A stretch of 64,000 bases of DNA. It comes from Akebia trifoliata. Lineage: Eukaryota > Streptophyta > Magnoliopsida > Ranunculales > Lardizabalaceae. The notes under the pieces were generated by a model. It made no database searches, was not told where the DNA came from, and worked only from the letters and a program-made list of their open reading frames with translations. Shown one piece after another: positions 1-10,855 of this stretch. The position numbers and the translations under genes were made by a program. The stretch lies in NCBI GenBank assembly GCA_017979445.1, contig CM030716.1, positions 9,609,974 to 9,673,973 on the forward strand, written 5' to 3'. Every line of letters begins with the position of its first letter. Within the stretch, counting starts at the first letter, position 1.

Positions 1-953
1 GGGTCCTTCGAATCAAATCATCCGTCAAATCAACTCGATTACCTGAATATGAATGTTATAAATTAGAAGGTTGATTTCAGATAGAGGGGCTCTCTTCTTC
101 TGTAATTTCTGAAGTTCTTTCTTTAGAATTCTCTGTAATTTTCCCTTAGGAGATCTTTTGAGTGTAGTGAGAACATCAAGAGTGATCCATTAGCACCTAT
201 TGTAACTCTTTTGAGAGACTATTAAAGAAGGAATCACATTGCAGCACTATTCCACATTATCTTCTCCATCTATTATTCTCTTGCTTTTATTATTGTTGCA
301 ATATGACTCTTACGATGATCGGCTAGACTCTCCTTAGAGAGGTCAAGAATGCCGGAGCAATTCCATCCTACTTATGTTGTTTTAATTCTTTCTTTCTGTT
401 TTACAAGTTAATTCTGAGAATCCTCTTAGGATAAGATCAACAAACTTATACATTCAAATCAAGCTTAGATGATTGTTACTTAGATAAGCTCAAGAACAAT
501 CATGCTATGTGAAGAATTGAAGTATAAGTCAGCTAATCTTATTTAAGTTTGGAATTCTCATGAATACTCTTTGGTTACCATTAATGTTTAATTCAATTTA
601 TCTTTCGATCCACGAGTAATGACTTGCTACGTGGATTGAGTTATAAATAGACTAAATCAGCATTTTGGATGAATTGCAAAGGTTGAATTGATCTATCCAA
701 GCTCTTTTCCTTATATCTTCAATCTCTATTGTTAGTTTTAATTTCAATTAGAAATTAGTTGCTACTTTCTTCTTTGTTTTGTTTTCAAATCAATTTCATT
801 TTTAAAGAATCTATTTTCTAATTCTGTTTTGGCATTTTAATCCAAATGAGCTTTTGAATCTCAAACTGTCCCTGTGGAACGAATTCGGCTTACCCAAAGT
901 TTTATTTTACATCTCTATCTCTGCAGTTACACAACAAGTTTTACAATCGACTA
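1..953 (+). repeat. 5' LTR of the Athila element (right part only)
   Basis: This segment is a direct repeat of 14232-15185. The window starts inside the LTR, so about 350 bp of its left end are missing. It ends with ATCGACTA, where the 3' copy has ATCGACCA and a related solo LTR has ATCGATCA, so the terminal CA of the LTR has mutated here. The primer site follows after three bases. Confidence 0.92.
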
Positions 954-956
954 AAA

Positions 957-974
957 TGGCACCGCTGCCGGGGA
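957..974 (+). other. Primer binding site, tRNA-Asp type
   Basis: TGGCACCGCTGCCGGGGA lies 3 bp after the LTR. It differs slightly from the TGGCGCCGTTGCCGGGGA site that is usual in plant Athila elements and complementary to the 3' end of tRNA-Asp. It would prime minus-strand cDNA synthesis. Confidence 0.85.
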
Positions 975-2161
975 TAGCCAGTTGATTCATTTTCCAATTT
1001 AGAAAGAATCCAAAACAGTTTTCAAAAGAGAATCGAAACTTGTTTTGCTTGAAATAGAAGTCAAACGGACATAAAAAAATTTGAAAAAAAACTTCATTAC
1101 AATCCTCAGGATATCAGAAACCATTTTCAATTTGAAAAATCAATTTTAATCAAAATTTCACTGCTCCGCGGTGACGTGGTAATATTTTTTGCTGATTTTA
1201 GTTGAGCAAGTTTCTGACATCATGGACATTGTAATGGTCATATTGGTTTTTTCCGTGGCATTCTGATTTGAATAATTTTGTTATTTTCAGGTGAAGGACT
1301 CAACGAAAGTCGACGAAAATTGACAAAAGGCGACACGTGGAATTTTTATCCACTGAATTGGTTCCCTCACCAAGAAGATCAGTAATTTTCAATTCTCTGT
1401 TCATTTTATTTATTTTTAGAAAATAACTTGTATTAGGAACTAGAATTTGTATTAATTTTTAATTTTATCCGAGAGGGCTCGGATTGTAATAGAATTAGGG
1501 ACGGACGATAGTGGGACGAAACTATCTCAGCCCCTCGGGTTCATACACCAAATTTGGTGTTGGTGGCCCGAGTCGACTCAACTCGATCATCCCCCGTCTA
1601 AAACAAGAGGTAAATTTTGAAACACTCACGCATCACTCGCTAGTGAGTTTCTGTATTATTTTTTAATGACTAATCTGTACACATTAGATCGCACATAGTA
1701 ATAAGGGCACCCTTACGAGGATGGCACCATAAGATAAGAATCGGAGTTCATTACCGATATCTTGCCCTTCTAGGAAAATCAAATTCACAGTCAATTAATT
1801 AATTAAAATTAATTAGACTGGACTCTAGGTTCCATCGAGCTCATTAAGCAAAACTAATCAAAAGTTGCACCAATTGCACTTCTTGATCGTGAACAGTGCC
1901 TAAGCGCAATCTTGCTCTGTAGTTCTACATGAATTCGAGGGATAGACACACGTCTATTCTAGACAAGAGGTAATCTAAGAGTGCCCTTGCTCAGCATTGT
2001 GCGCCACCTCTCCTTTGGAGATTAAACTGGCTGTTCCGATTTTAGAGATTTGGGTTTGAGGCTTTGATTAATCATTTGAACCAGTTAGGAGCTATCTAGT
2101 AATAGGCACCCAATTCTCACATGTGAATTTCTCCATCTTATTGTGTGCAAGTTGGTAGTGT
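975..2161 (+). other. Untranslated leader of the Athila element
   Basis: About 1.2 kb of non-coding leader separates the primer site from gag; no ORF in it is credible. The stretch around 1986-2160 matches, in reverse complement, the last 220 bp of the window, which shows that a second Athila lies at the right edge. A 14-bp string CACTGCTCCGCGGT at 1159-1172 recurs at 8355-8368, before the env-position ORF. Confidence 0.7.
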
Positions 2162-3653
2162 ATGTTAGGTAGGAGATCGCAGAAAAATCTAATTATTTTT
2201 TATCCGGAGATCACAAGGTCTCACCCATTACCTAAGATTAGACGAGAAAGCAACACCATTCTCACTCCACCAGTCCCAGAAATGGATCCACATCCACATC
2301 CACCTCATTACAACCATGAGGATCAACAAACTCTCAATGAGCTGTTCGCACCTATTACTGCCAACCCTCCATCGTGTATAGTTTTACCTGTCGCTAATGT
2401 GGCACAATTTGAAATTCGGGCAACCACCATCAATATGCTGTCCAAATTCCACGATTTCGAAAGTGAACAACTGTACAATCACCTCAATAAATTCTTGACC
2501 TTATGCCAGACATTCAAAAATGGTCACCTCGACGATGAGAATGTCAAGCTTAAGTTATTTCCATTCTCTTTCGAAGACCATGCTGCGGCTTATTAAACTC
2601 CTTGTCCTCAAACTCTATCACTACATGGGATGAGTTGTCGAGAAAGTTCATGGTCAAATTCTTCCTTATGACGAAGACGAAACAATTCAAAAATATCATT
2701 CGGAACTTGAAGGGAAGACCGGATGAAGAATTCTCCCAGACTTGGGAAAGGTTTAATGACCTTCTTGTCAAGTGTCCGCATTATGGGATAGACAAAGCCT
2801 AGTTAGTTAATTTCTTTTATCGAGGTCTCCCAACAGCCCAGTGTATTCTTCTCGAGTCTATGTATCAGGGTAAATTCATGAATCAGACTCCCAATCAAGC
2901 TTATGAATTCTTAGTCAAATTGGCTGAGGATGCTCGAAATTGGAGCACAAACATAGGGAATTTCGATAGAGGAGATTTAGGAGCCAAGAAGTCGGACATG
3001 TACGAGGTTAAGTTTGATCCTGAACTCAAGAATGTCATAAATAGCCTTGTGAGTAGCTTACAAAGTCTCAATAAGAAGTTCGACGCTTTCAGTGTCAAAT
3101 CCAACTTCCAAGAAGCCACTCCAATTCTACAAGTCGCCACAAAGACATTTTCATCATGTCAACTGTGTGAGAATTTCAATTATTCTACGAAAAGTTGTCC
3201 CACCTTGACTCCTCGCAGTCAAAGCAAGCCAATGCTATTGGAAACTACAACACATATAGGAAACCCATTACTAACTCCTATAGTCAGACGTACCATCCCG
3301 ATAATAGGTTTCGCCCCAATTTTTCATATCGACAAAGTGAACCTATCCAATCAGGAGGTTCTCCAGGGTTTCAGAAAAATTTCAATCGTCAAACTCATGC
3401 CAGTGCTAACATATCTTTGGTTCCGCAACCATCCTATTCTTCACCTCAAAATTCAGATCAACAAGCGATCGTTGTCGACCCTATGACCAATTACTCTCCT
3501 CCTGTTGCTCAAACAAACTCAACATTGGAATCAATGATGGCTGAGATATTAAAGACACAACATCAACTCATATAACAACAAATCCAAACTACCCAGAGCC
3601 AGTCTCAGACTAACCAGGTCACTGCACAGGCAATTAAAAATATAGAGGTTCAG
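2162..3653 (+). pseudogene. gag: Athila gag pseudogene
   Basis: This encoded the capsid-nucleocapsid protein. Recognisable parts are the N-terminal proline/histidine-rich stretch (MDPHPHPPHY), the retrotransposon Gag core (SITTWDELSRKFMVKFF, then RPDEEFSQTWERF and LVKCPHYGI) and a zinc knuckle at about 3161-3203 (CQLC...CP). In the knuckle the usual histidine reads asparagine. The coding frame changes twice by small indels: near 2588, just before the Gag core, and near 3200, right after the knuckle. There are stops at 2594-2596 and 2800-2802, the second inside the Gag core. The last part, rich in Gln, Asn and Ser, ends in a 26-bp duplication that moves the frame again into pol. No functional Gag can come from this copy. 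Confidence 0.88.
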
Positions 3654-3705
3654 ATGGGTTAGTTAGCTTTATCCATAAGATGGGTCAATTAACTTTATCC
3701 ATAAG
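3654..3705 (+). repeat. 26-bp tandem duplication at the gag-pol junction
   Basis: Two adjacent 26-bp units (3654-3679 and 3680-3705) both begin ATGGGT and end TTATCCATAAG. Because 26 is not a multiple of 3, the duplication puts the gag tail and pol in different frames. The first unit also has a TAG where the second has CAA. Confidence 0.88.
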
Positions 3706-6700
3706 AGAAAAAAACAAAGGCCAATTTTCAAGTCAAACTGTGCCTAATCTAGCAAGAACTATTCCAAGAAGACAGTATGAAATCAATAGTCAGGCAGGTC
3801 CTTCTAATTCTGTTCAAGCCGTCCATACCTTACGATCTGGTAAATTGGTGGACAACAAAGTTGAAATACCTGAGGATGTTCTAACCAAAGTAATAACCTC
3901 TGGTGCACCTTCCACAGAAAAGGAAGACCAATCAAATGAAACACCTCCTCATCTCGAGAGTCGAATGATCATTCCCAGAGCCCCATTCCCTCATAGACTC
4001 ATAGACAACAAAAAGGGAAAATAATTGGAATGAATTCTAGAAGTGTTCAAAGATGTTTAAATAAATATTCCCTTCCTTGACGTAATTCGTCAAATTCCCT
4101 CGTATGCCAAATTTCTCAAGGATCTTACCACAGTGAAGCGAAAAACTCTTGTGCCAAGAGAGGCTGTGATGACAGCCCAGTCTTCCTGTCTGATTCAATA
4201 AACAATTGTTCCAAAATTCAAGAACCCAGGCTGTCTTACAATTTCTGTGCACATCGGAGATACGATGATTGAGAAATGTCTATTAGATCTTTGGGCTAGT
4301 GTGAATCTTCTTCCTTTTTCAGCCTACCAACAATTAGGTTTAGGTGAACTTAAACCTACGGATATTACTCTGAGTTTAGTAGATAGATTGGTAAAGATTT
4401 CGAAGGGAATAGGGAAGGATGTGATCATTAAGGTGAAGAATTTCTACTTTCCTGCCGACTTCGTAGTTCTTGACACTGAACCTATCATTAACCCAAATTC
4501 TCATGTTCTAGTCATCTTAGGAAGACTTTTCTTAGTCACTTCCGATGTAGTCATCAAGTGTCGCAATGGTATCATAACCCTAGCATTTGGGGACATGAAG
4601 GTCAAAATGAATGTCTTCCAAAATAAGTTTCAATCTACTGACATGGATGATTTGGAAGAAGTCAATATAATCGACACCCTGGTCAGTAGCACGTTTGAAG
4701 AGGCGAAAAATAAGGATCCGCTAGAAGAGTATTTTGACCAATTCGACCTTGAGTTCGATACTGAGAAATCCATCATGGAGGTAAACTTTCTTCTTGAATC
4801 CATCCCTATGATGGATTGGCAGTCAAAAATCTAAAGTCTTTCCTCTCTCTCGTCATCCCCAATAGTGGAGGAAATTTCAAAGCTTGAGTTAAAGCAATTG
4901 CCTGATACGCTAAAATACGCATTTTTGTGTAATATTGAAACCTTCCCTGTCATTATCTCTCCTACTCTAGAAAAATCACAAGAAAATCGATTACTTGACA
5001 TTCTACGCAAAAATCGAGAAGCTATTGGGTGGACCATAGCTGATATCAAAGGCATCAGTCCTTCTGTGGTCATGCATCAGATCCATCTTGAGGAAAATTT
5101 CAAACCATCGAGAGAATCACAGAGACGACTCAATCCGGTGTTACAAGAGGTAGTCTAAAAAGAAGTCATCAAACTTTTAGATGCGGGTATTATAAACTCC
5201 ATCTCGGATAGTAAATGGGTTAGTCTAGTTCAGGTTGTCCCTAAAAAGTCAGGTGTCATAGTTGTGACCAATCAGGATAATAAACTTATACCTATTCGAA
5301 TCCAAATCGGATGGAGAGTTTGTATAGACTACCGAAAACTAAATACGATGACACGTAAGAATCACTTCCCTCTTTCATTCATCAATCAGATGCTTGAGCG
5401 ATTAGCCAGTCATGCTTATTACTATTTTCTTGACAGATATTCGGGATTTAATCAGATCCCAATAGCTCCTGAAGACCAAGAAAAGATAACGTTTACCTGT
5501 CCATTTGGGACTTCCGCCTATCGACGCATGCCCTTTGGGCTATGTAATGCTCTTGCCACCTTTCAGAGATGTATGATGAGTATATTTTCTAATATGGTCG
5601 AAGACTTTGTTGAAGTCTTCATGGATGATTTTTCTGTATTCGGGTCGAGTTTTGATGATTGTTTGGATCATTTGAAGCTAGTTTTGAAAAGATGTCGAGA
5701 GAAGTACCTCGTGCTAAATTGGGAGAAGTGTCATTTCATGGTTACCTCTGGGATAGTTCTAGGACATATTATTTCCCATAAAGGAATTGAGGTAGACAAG
5801 GCCAAGGTCGATCTTATAGCAAATTTGCCTCCACCTAGAACTATGAAAGAAGTTCGTTCGTTCCTAGGGCATGCAGGGTTTTACAGAAGGTTCATCAAAG
5901 ACTTTGAAAAAATTTCAAAACCCCTGTGTGATCTGTTAGCCAAAGACACTACTTTCAAGTTTTCTACCGCCTGCTTATCTACCTTTGAGAAGCTGAAAAC
6001 TAAGTTGATCCCAGCACCTATTATCCAACCACCCAATTGGGATCTCCCATTTGAGGTGATGTGTGATGCATCCGATGACGCTATAGGTGCTGTATTGGGG
6101 CAGCGAGTTGGAAAACTCCCCCATGTCATCTAGTATGCCAGCAAGACGTTAAATGATGCCCAGCTCAATTATTCCACCACTGAGAAGGAACTACTAGTAG
6201 TAGTTTTTGCCTTAGATAAATTTTGTTCCTACCTTATCGGGTCCAAAGTAGTCATTTTCACTGATCACGCAGCGCTAAAATACCTTCTTGCCAAGAAGGA
6301 TGCAAAGGCGAGGTTGATACGATGGATCCTTCTTCTTCAAGAGTTTGATCTCGAAATTTGAGACAAAAAGGGATGTGAGAATGTGGTTGTAGACCACCTA
6401 TCGAGGCTAATAGTTAAAACTCTTTCTGACTCTATCCCAAATTTTAAAAATTTTCCTGATGAGCAAATCATGGCAATTGCTAATTCTGACACACCTTGGT
6501 ACGCTGAGATTGTCAACTACCTAGTGACAGGTCAAACTCCCTCCTCTTGGAGTAAACAAAATCGCATGCGTTTCCTTGCCCAAGCCAAATGGTTCTTCTG
6601 GGATGATCCATATTTATTCAAATACTGTCCAGACCAGATAATTCGTCGGTGTGTTGATGAGAGAGAACATAGTGGTATTCTCGAGTTCTGCCACAATCAT

Positions 6701-7744
6701 GCTTGTGGTGGGCATTTTGGAGGAAAGAAAACAGCAACTAAAATCTTACAGTGTGGTTTTTATTGGTCCACAATCTTTCGTGACGCTCATCGCTTTGCTA
6801 AATCTTGTGATAGATGTCAACGTCTAGAAAAAATTAGTCGAAGAAATGAGATGCCCCAACAACCAATTTTGATCATCGAAATCTTCGATGTTTGGGGCAT
6901 TGACTTCACAGGTCCCTTCCCCATTTCACACGGATTCCAATACATATTAGTCGCAGTTGACTACGTGTCAAAATGGGTTGAAGTAATAACTTTTCGAATG
7001 AATGATCATAAGGTTGTTGTTCAATTTCTCAAAAATATTATGTTTGCCCGATTCGGTACCCCTCGCGCCATCATTAGTGATGGAGGGAAACATTTCTATA
7101 ATCGAGTTTTTGAAAGTTTGATGCGCAAGTATTCAATCACTCATAAGGTAGCTACTACGTATCACCCACAAACCAATGGACAGGTCAAAATTTCTAATCG
7201 TGAGATCAAAACCATTCTTGAAAAAGCCGTCAATCCGACTCGTAAAGATTGGTCCTTACGATTATCTGATGCCTTGTGGGCCTATAGAACAGCGTTCAAA
7301 ACTCTTATAGGAATGTCCCCTTATTAGTTAATTTTTGGTAAAGCCTGTCATTTGCCAGTCGAACTTGAGCATCGAGCTTATTGGACGATCAAACATTTAA
7401 ATTTTGATCTAGCAAAGGCCGGCGAGCTTAGAAAACTTCAACTCACTGAGTTGGAAGAATTAAGAAATGATGCGTACGATAGCACAAAGCTATACAAAGA
7501 TCGAATGAGAATCTGGCATGATAGGCACATTCAAAGAAAATCTTTCCACGTAGGGTAGAGAGTGCTCCTTTATAACTCTCGCCTTCATTTATTTTCAGGG
7601 AAGTTAAAGTCCCGTTAGACTAGACCATTTTTGATCCACAATATTCACCCTCATGGAAACATCGAGGTACTTAATCCACCCAATGGAAATATTTTCCAAG
7701 TCAATGGCCAAAGGCTGAAGCCATTTCAGACTCTCCCTCATTAA
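3680..7744 (+). pseudogene. pol: Athila pol pseudogene (protease, RT, RNase H, integrase)
   Basis: One frame can be followed for 4.06 kb through several in-frame stops (4022, 4832, 5156, 6131, 6359, 7325 and 7556 among them) to a terminal TAA at 7742-7744. The order is: spacer with VHTLRSGK; aspartic protease at 4247 with LLDLWASVNLLP, where the usual DLGAS glycine is tryptophan (TGG at 4292); RT at about 5050-5780 with LDRYSG and the catalytic FMDDF at 5618; RNase H at about 6040-6400 with [11 protein letters not shown] and DHLSRL; integrase at 6383-7327 with an HHCC finger (CDRCQ), DFTGPF and SDGG. The third integrase acid is replaced ([11 protein letters not shown] at 7187). The C-terminus (NGNIFQVNGQRLKPF) is typical of Athila pol. 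Both the protease and integrase active sites are altered, besides the stops. Confidence 0.92.
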
Positions 7745-8449
7745 TCAGAAAAAGATTCATTTTTTAGTAATCCTGTGTACCAGGATTAGCTCTAGTTCCA
7801 TGTCTGGCTGAAGATATTAAACTTAGCACTACGTCGGGAAGCAACCCTTGATTTCTATAAATATTCTTTAAATTCTCTAAGCATTTTTCTCATTTATTTT
7901 CCATCCATTTCTCTAACTTTTGAAGGGTTTAAAATGTGTAAAATGTTTAAGCTCCCTTGCAAGAAATTTTCTTCGGAAAAAACATTTTCTTTCTAAAATT
8001 TTCCTAGAAAATTTATTTTCCAAGGATTTTCTATGAAGGAAAATTTATTTTCGTAGTAAATCTAACACATTATCACTTGCAAGAAAGTTTCCTAGAAAAA
8101 AAATATTTTCTTTCAAAAAATTTATTTTCCTAGAAAATTTTTGGACACTTCTTAAATCATACCACACTTTTCTCTTTCCATCTCTTTCTCTTCTTCTCCA
8201 TCACTCTAGCCTCCATTTTCATTTTTTCTTCTTTCCTCCATTTTTCTTCCACCAAATCCAATCGAAAAATCCAAAAAAATTCTAAAAATACCAAAACGAT
8301 CACCATCAAGAATCTACCGCATCACCGAAGTCTCACCGTGTTTCGTCGCCACGTCACTGCTCCGCGGTCATCTCGAGGCCGATCGGTCTAAATTTTTTTT
8401 AGTTAATTCCTTTCAATTCCCTCGTTGTTTTGGTACCAAGTTTTGTTTT
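7745..8449 (+). other. Spacer between pol and env-position ORF, with internal direct repeat
   Basis: This holds no gene. The conserved post-pol block (GTCGGGAAGCAACCC near 7833) typical of Athila elements is present. A segment starting CTTGCAAGAAA at about 7955 is repeated, diverged, from about 8079 (period near 124 bp); both copies are rich in GAAAATTTATTTTC. From 8160 a pyrimidine-rich tract leads to the next ORF. Confidence 0.65.
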
Positions 8450-9521
8450 ATGGCTCAACGAACACACACCATTTTTCCCGAAGTTGATATAGCCCATGTT
8501 TACGAAGGTGTCCCCGGAATGTGGTTCGGTGATGAGATTGTTCGGCGTGGATGGAGCCCTCTCCTTTATAAAGGCATTGCACAATTTAATGAGGAAGTCG
8601 TTCGGATCTTCTACCGTTCCTTCATCTCTGCCTCTCCCTCTACTCCGTCCATCACCGTCAAATTTAATGGTATCGAATTTACCATTGATGGATCCGATAT
8701 TGACTCCGTTCTTGGAATTCCTCAAGTGGAGTCGGGTACATGTATGCCACTCTACACTTTTGATTATTATTTCACACGTTTAGGCCTTCCGGCCACTAGT
8801 ATTCGGATCGAAGATGGTGCACTTAAGTCAAGTAATCTTTTTGAGGATCAATATGTCGTTTGGCGATGGCTTGCAAACAATGTACTCGGCACTCAAAACA
8901 CTACTTTGTTATACAACAAACACGTGTATTTCCTTCATGGTATCCAAACAAGAGATCCCACGTTTTGTATGAACCGTCTACTTTTGGAATCTCTTATCGA
9001 TGCCTTGTCGAACAAGCATCAATCATTAATCCTCCCTCACTTAGTATGGCGCATCCTCCAACACCGTTTAGGAGTTTCTCTTGTTGAGTTAGCACCTCAA
9101 GGGCGCCTTATCCGTATCAAAGAATTTGTGGGTGGACGAGCTTTAAAAACTTGTGTTCACGGTTTCTGGATGCCAAAATTGATGTAAGAGCACGAACATG
9201 AAAGTCCACGTGGGTATAGAAGGGCAAGAGAAGAATTTGAAGAGCAAGCAAAGGAGGATACTCGTACTCCAAGTCCAGATTTTGATGATGATGCTTGGCT
9301 CGCTCAAGTGCCTCAAAAAGGCCACCGTACGACTTTCTCCAAAATTTTCAAAGGCTTGAAAAATGTCAACTCTCGCTACAAAGAAATTCAAGAAGGCCAG
9401 AAGACCATTAAGGATGATTAGCAAATCATCATGGAACAGCAACGTTAGTTATTGGCTTATAACAAGGAGAAGCGTGCACATGCTCGAGCAAGAGCTCCAC
9501 CTAGTTCCGATTCCGAGTAGA
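8450..9521 (+). pseudogene. Athila env-position ORF, interrupted by three stops
   Basis: The ATG at 8450 opens a frame of 245 codons to a TAA at 9185. The same frame continues as sensible protein (EHEHESPRGYRRAREEFEEQ, then DDDAWLAQVP) through TAG at 9418 and TAG at 9445 to TAG at 9519, about 357 codons in all. The first 245 residues resemble the 'putative plant transposon protein' family common at this place in Athila-group elements (VKFNGIEFTIDGSDIDSVLG, LPHLVWRILQHRLG). I see no signal peptide and no convincing membrane segment, so an envelope role is not supported by this copy. The charged C-terminal part may be a coiled coil. Function is unknown. The frame is well preserved compared with gag and pol. 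Confidence 0.72.
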
Positions 9522-10838
9522 CTATTTGCTTGTAAGAGTGTGTGTGGTGATGTGTGATGGTGTGTTTTAAAGTATGAGTGTGCATGGTGATGGTGTGTTT
9601 TAAATAAGATTGTGTGTGGTGGTGTGTTCTGTCGTTTCAGTATATTTGGTTTGATGTACTTAAACTCTATGTGGTGTGCTTTTAGCTTTCATATCATGTA
9701 TGGAACACTACTTTTGGTTGTACTCACAACTTTTTGCAAGGAAATGAATTCCGTTTTCAGGAATACCCTAAACTTATACTCTTTAATCATTGAGGACAAT
9801 GCTACATTTAGGTTTAGGGGTGTGGGAGAGCACATTTCAATTTTTATATGATATTTTCAATACATTTTTAAAATACCTTTATCAAAATTTTTATATGTAC
9901 TGTCATCATACGAATTTTTAAAACCAGGCTCATGTCCAATTTGTTTATAAATTCTTATTCCTCAAAAATGAGATATTTTGAAAAACAAAAATTCACGTCA
10001 CTTCTGATTGTAGTGAAAAAGTTATTTTGGATTAAGAGTTGTCTTCTTCGCTGTCTAGAATGAGAAGAAAAGCTTGAAAATACTGAACTTTGACCTCATT
10101 GTCCTTTGGTTGGCTGAATAGAAGAAAAACAGAACTGTAGTTGATATTTTTGAGACAGCAACCATAGGATTAGACTGGGTACCTTGAAAAGGACTACCTG
10201 CTTTTTGAAAAAGAAGATAAAAGAAATGACAAAGCATGAAAAATGTTGAAAAGAAAAGCAGAAAGATGTGAAGGTTAGAACTGAAAAAGAAAGTATAAAT
10301 TGTGAAAAGAGTCCAATGAGACCAAATAGTTCAGTAGGGTGAAACCCATCAATGGTAAAAACGTAAGTACACTAGAATATCACAGATAAAATCCCTTAGA
10401 GGTATTAAAGTGAACATCCATACTTCTCACAATCCCAGACAGGAGGCTCAGTTTCGAGATAGAAGTTAGGCAGACCCAACCATCTTAGCAGTTAAGAAGG
10501 GAAATCTTGTTCCGAAAAATCTTTGTTACAATCAAAAAAATTTGTGCACTCACTCAAGATATTTCTAAAATGAGGAATAAAAAGAATTTGTGCTCAAATA
10601 GACCTTTGACTGGATCTTTGAAAATTGGTGTGATGGCATTATATGCACTAATTTTGAAGTTGTTATCTTTTTAAAATGTTAAAATTTTGTGGGTAGATTC
10701 ACTGCAAACCATCACGAGTCAAACTCGTCCACTAGGGGTAACCTAGGGGTTCAAGGGCTTACTGCATAAGCTAAATGCATTTGGGAACCTCACGAAAGAG
10801 CAGTTGTTTAGGTTTAAGTTTTGATCGGGACTAGCAAA
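9522..10838 (+). other. 3' untranslated region of the Athila element
   Basis: This 1.3-kb stretch carries no credible gene. A purine-rich block at about 9788-9829 (TTGAGGACAATG then GGTTTAGGGGTGTGGG) resembles a second polypurine tract. The rest is A-rich and G-rich non-coding sequence. Confidence 0.6.
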
Positions 10839-10855
10839 ATTGAGGTTTGGGGGTG
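10839..10855 (+). other. Polypurine tract of the Athila element
   Basis: TTGAGGTTTGGGGGTG lies directly before the 3' LTR, whose start TAATAAGATCCC corresponds to TGATAAGGTCCC in the solo LTR at 20896. It would prime plus-strand DNA synthesis. Confidence 0.75.
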
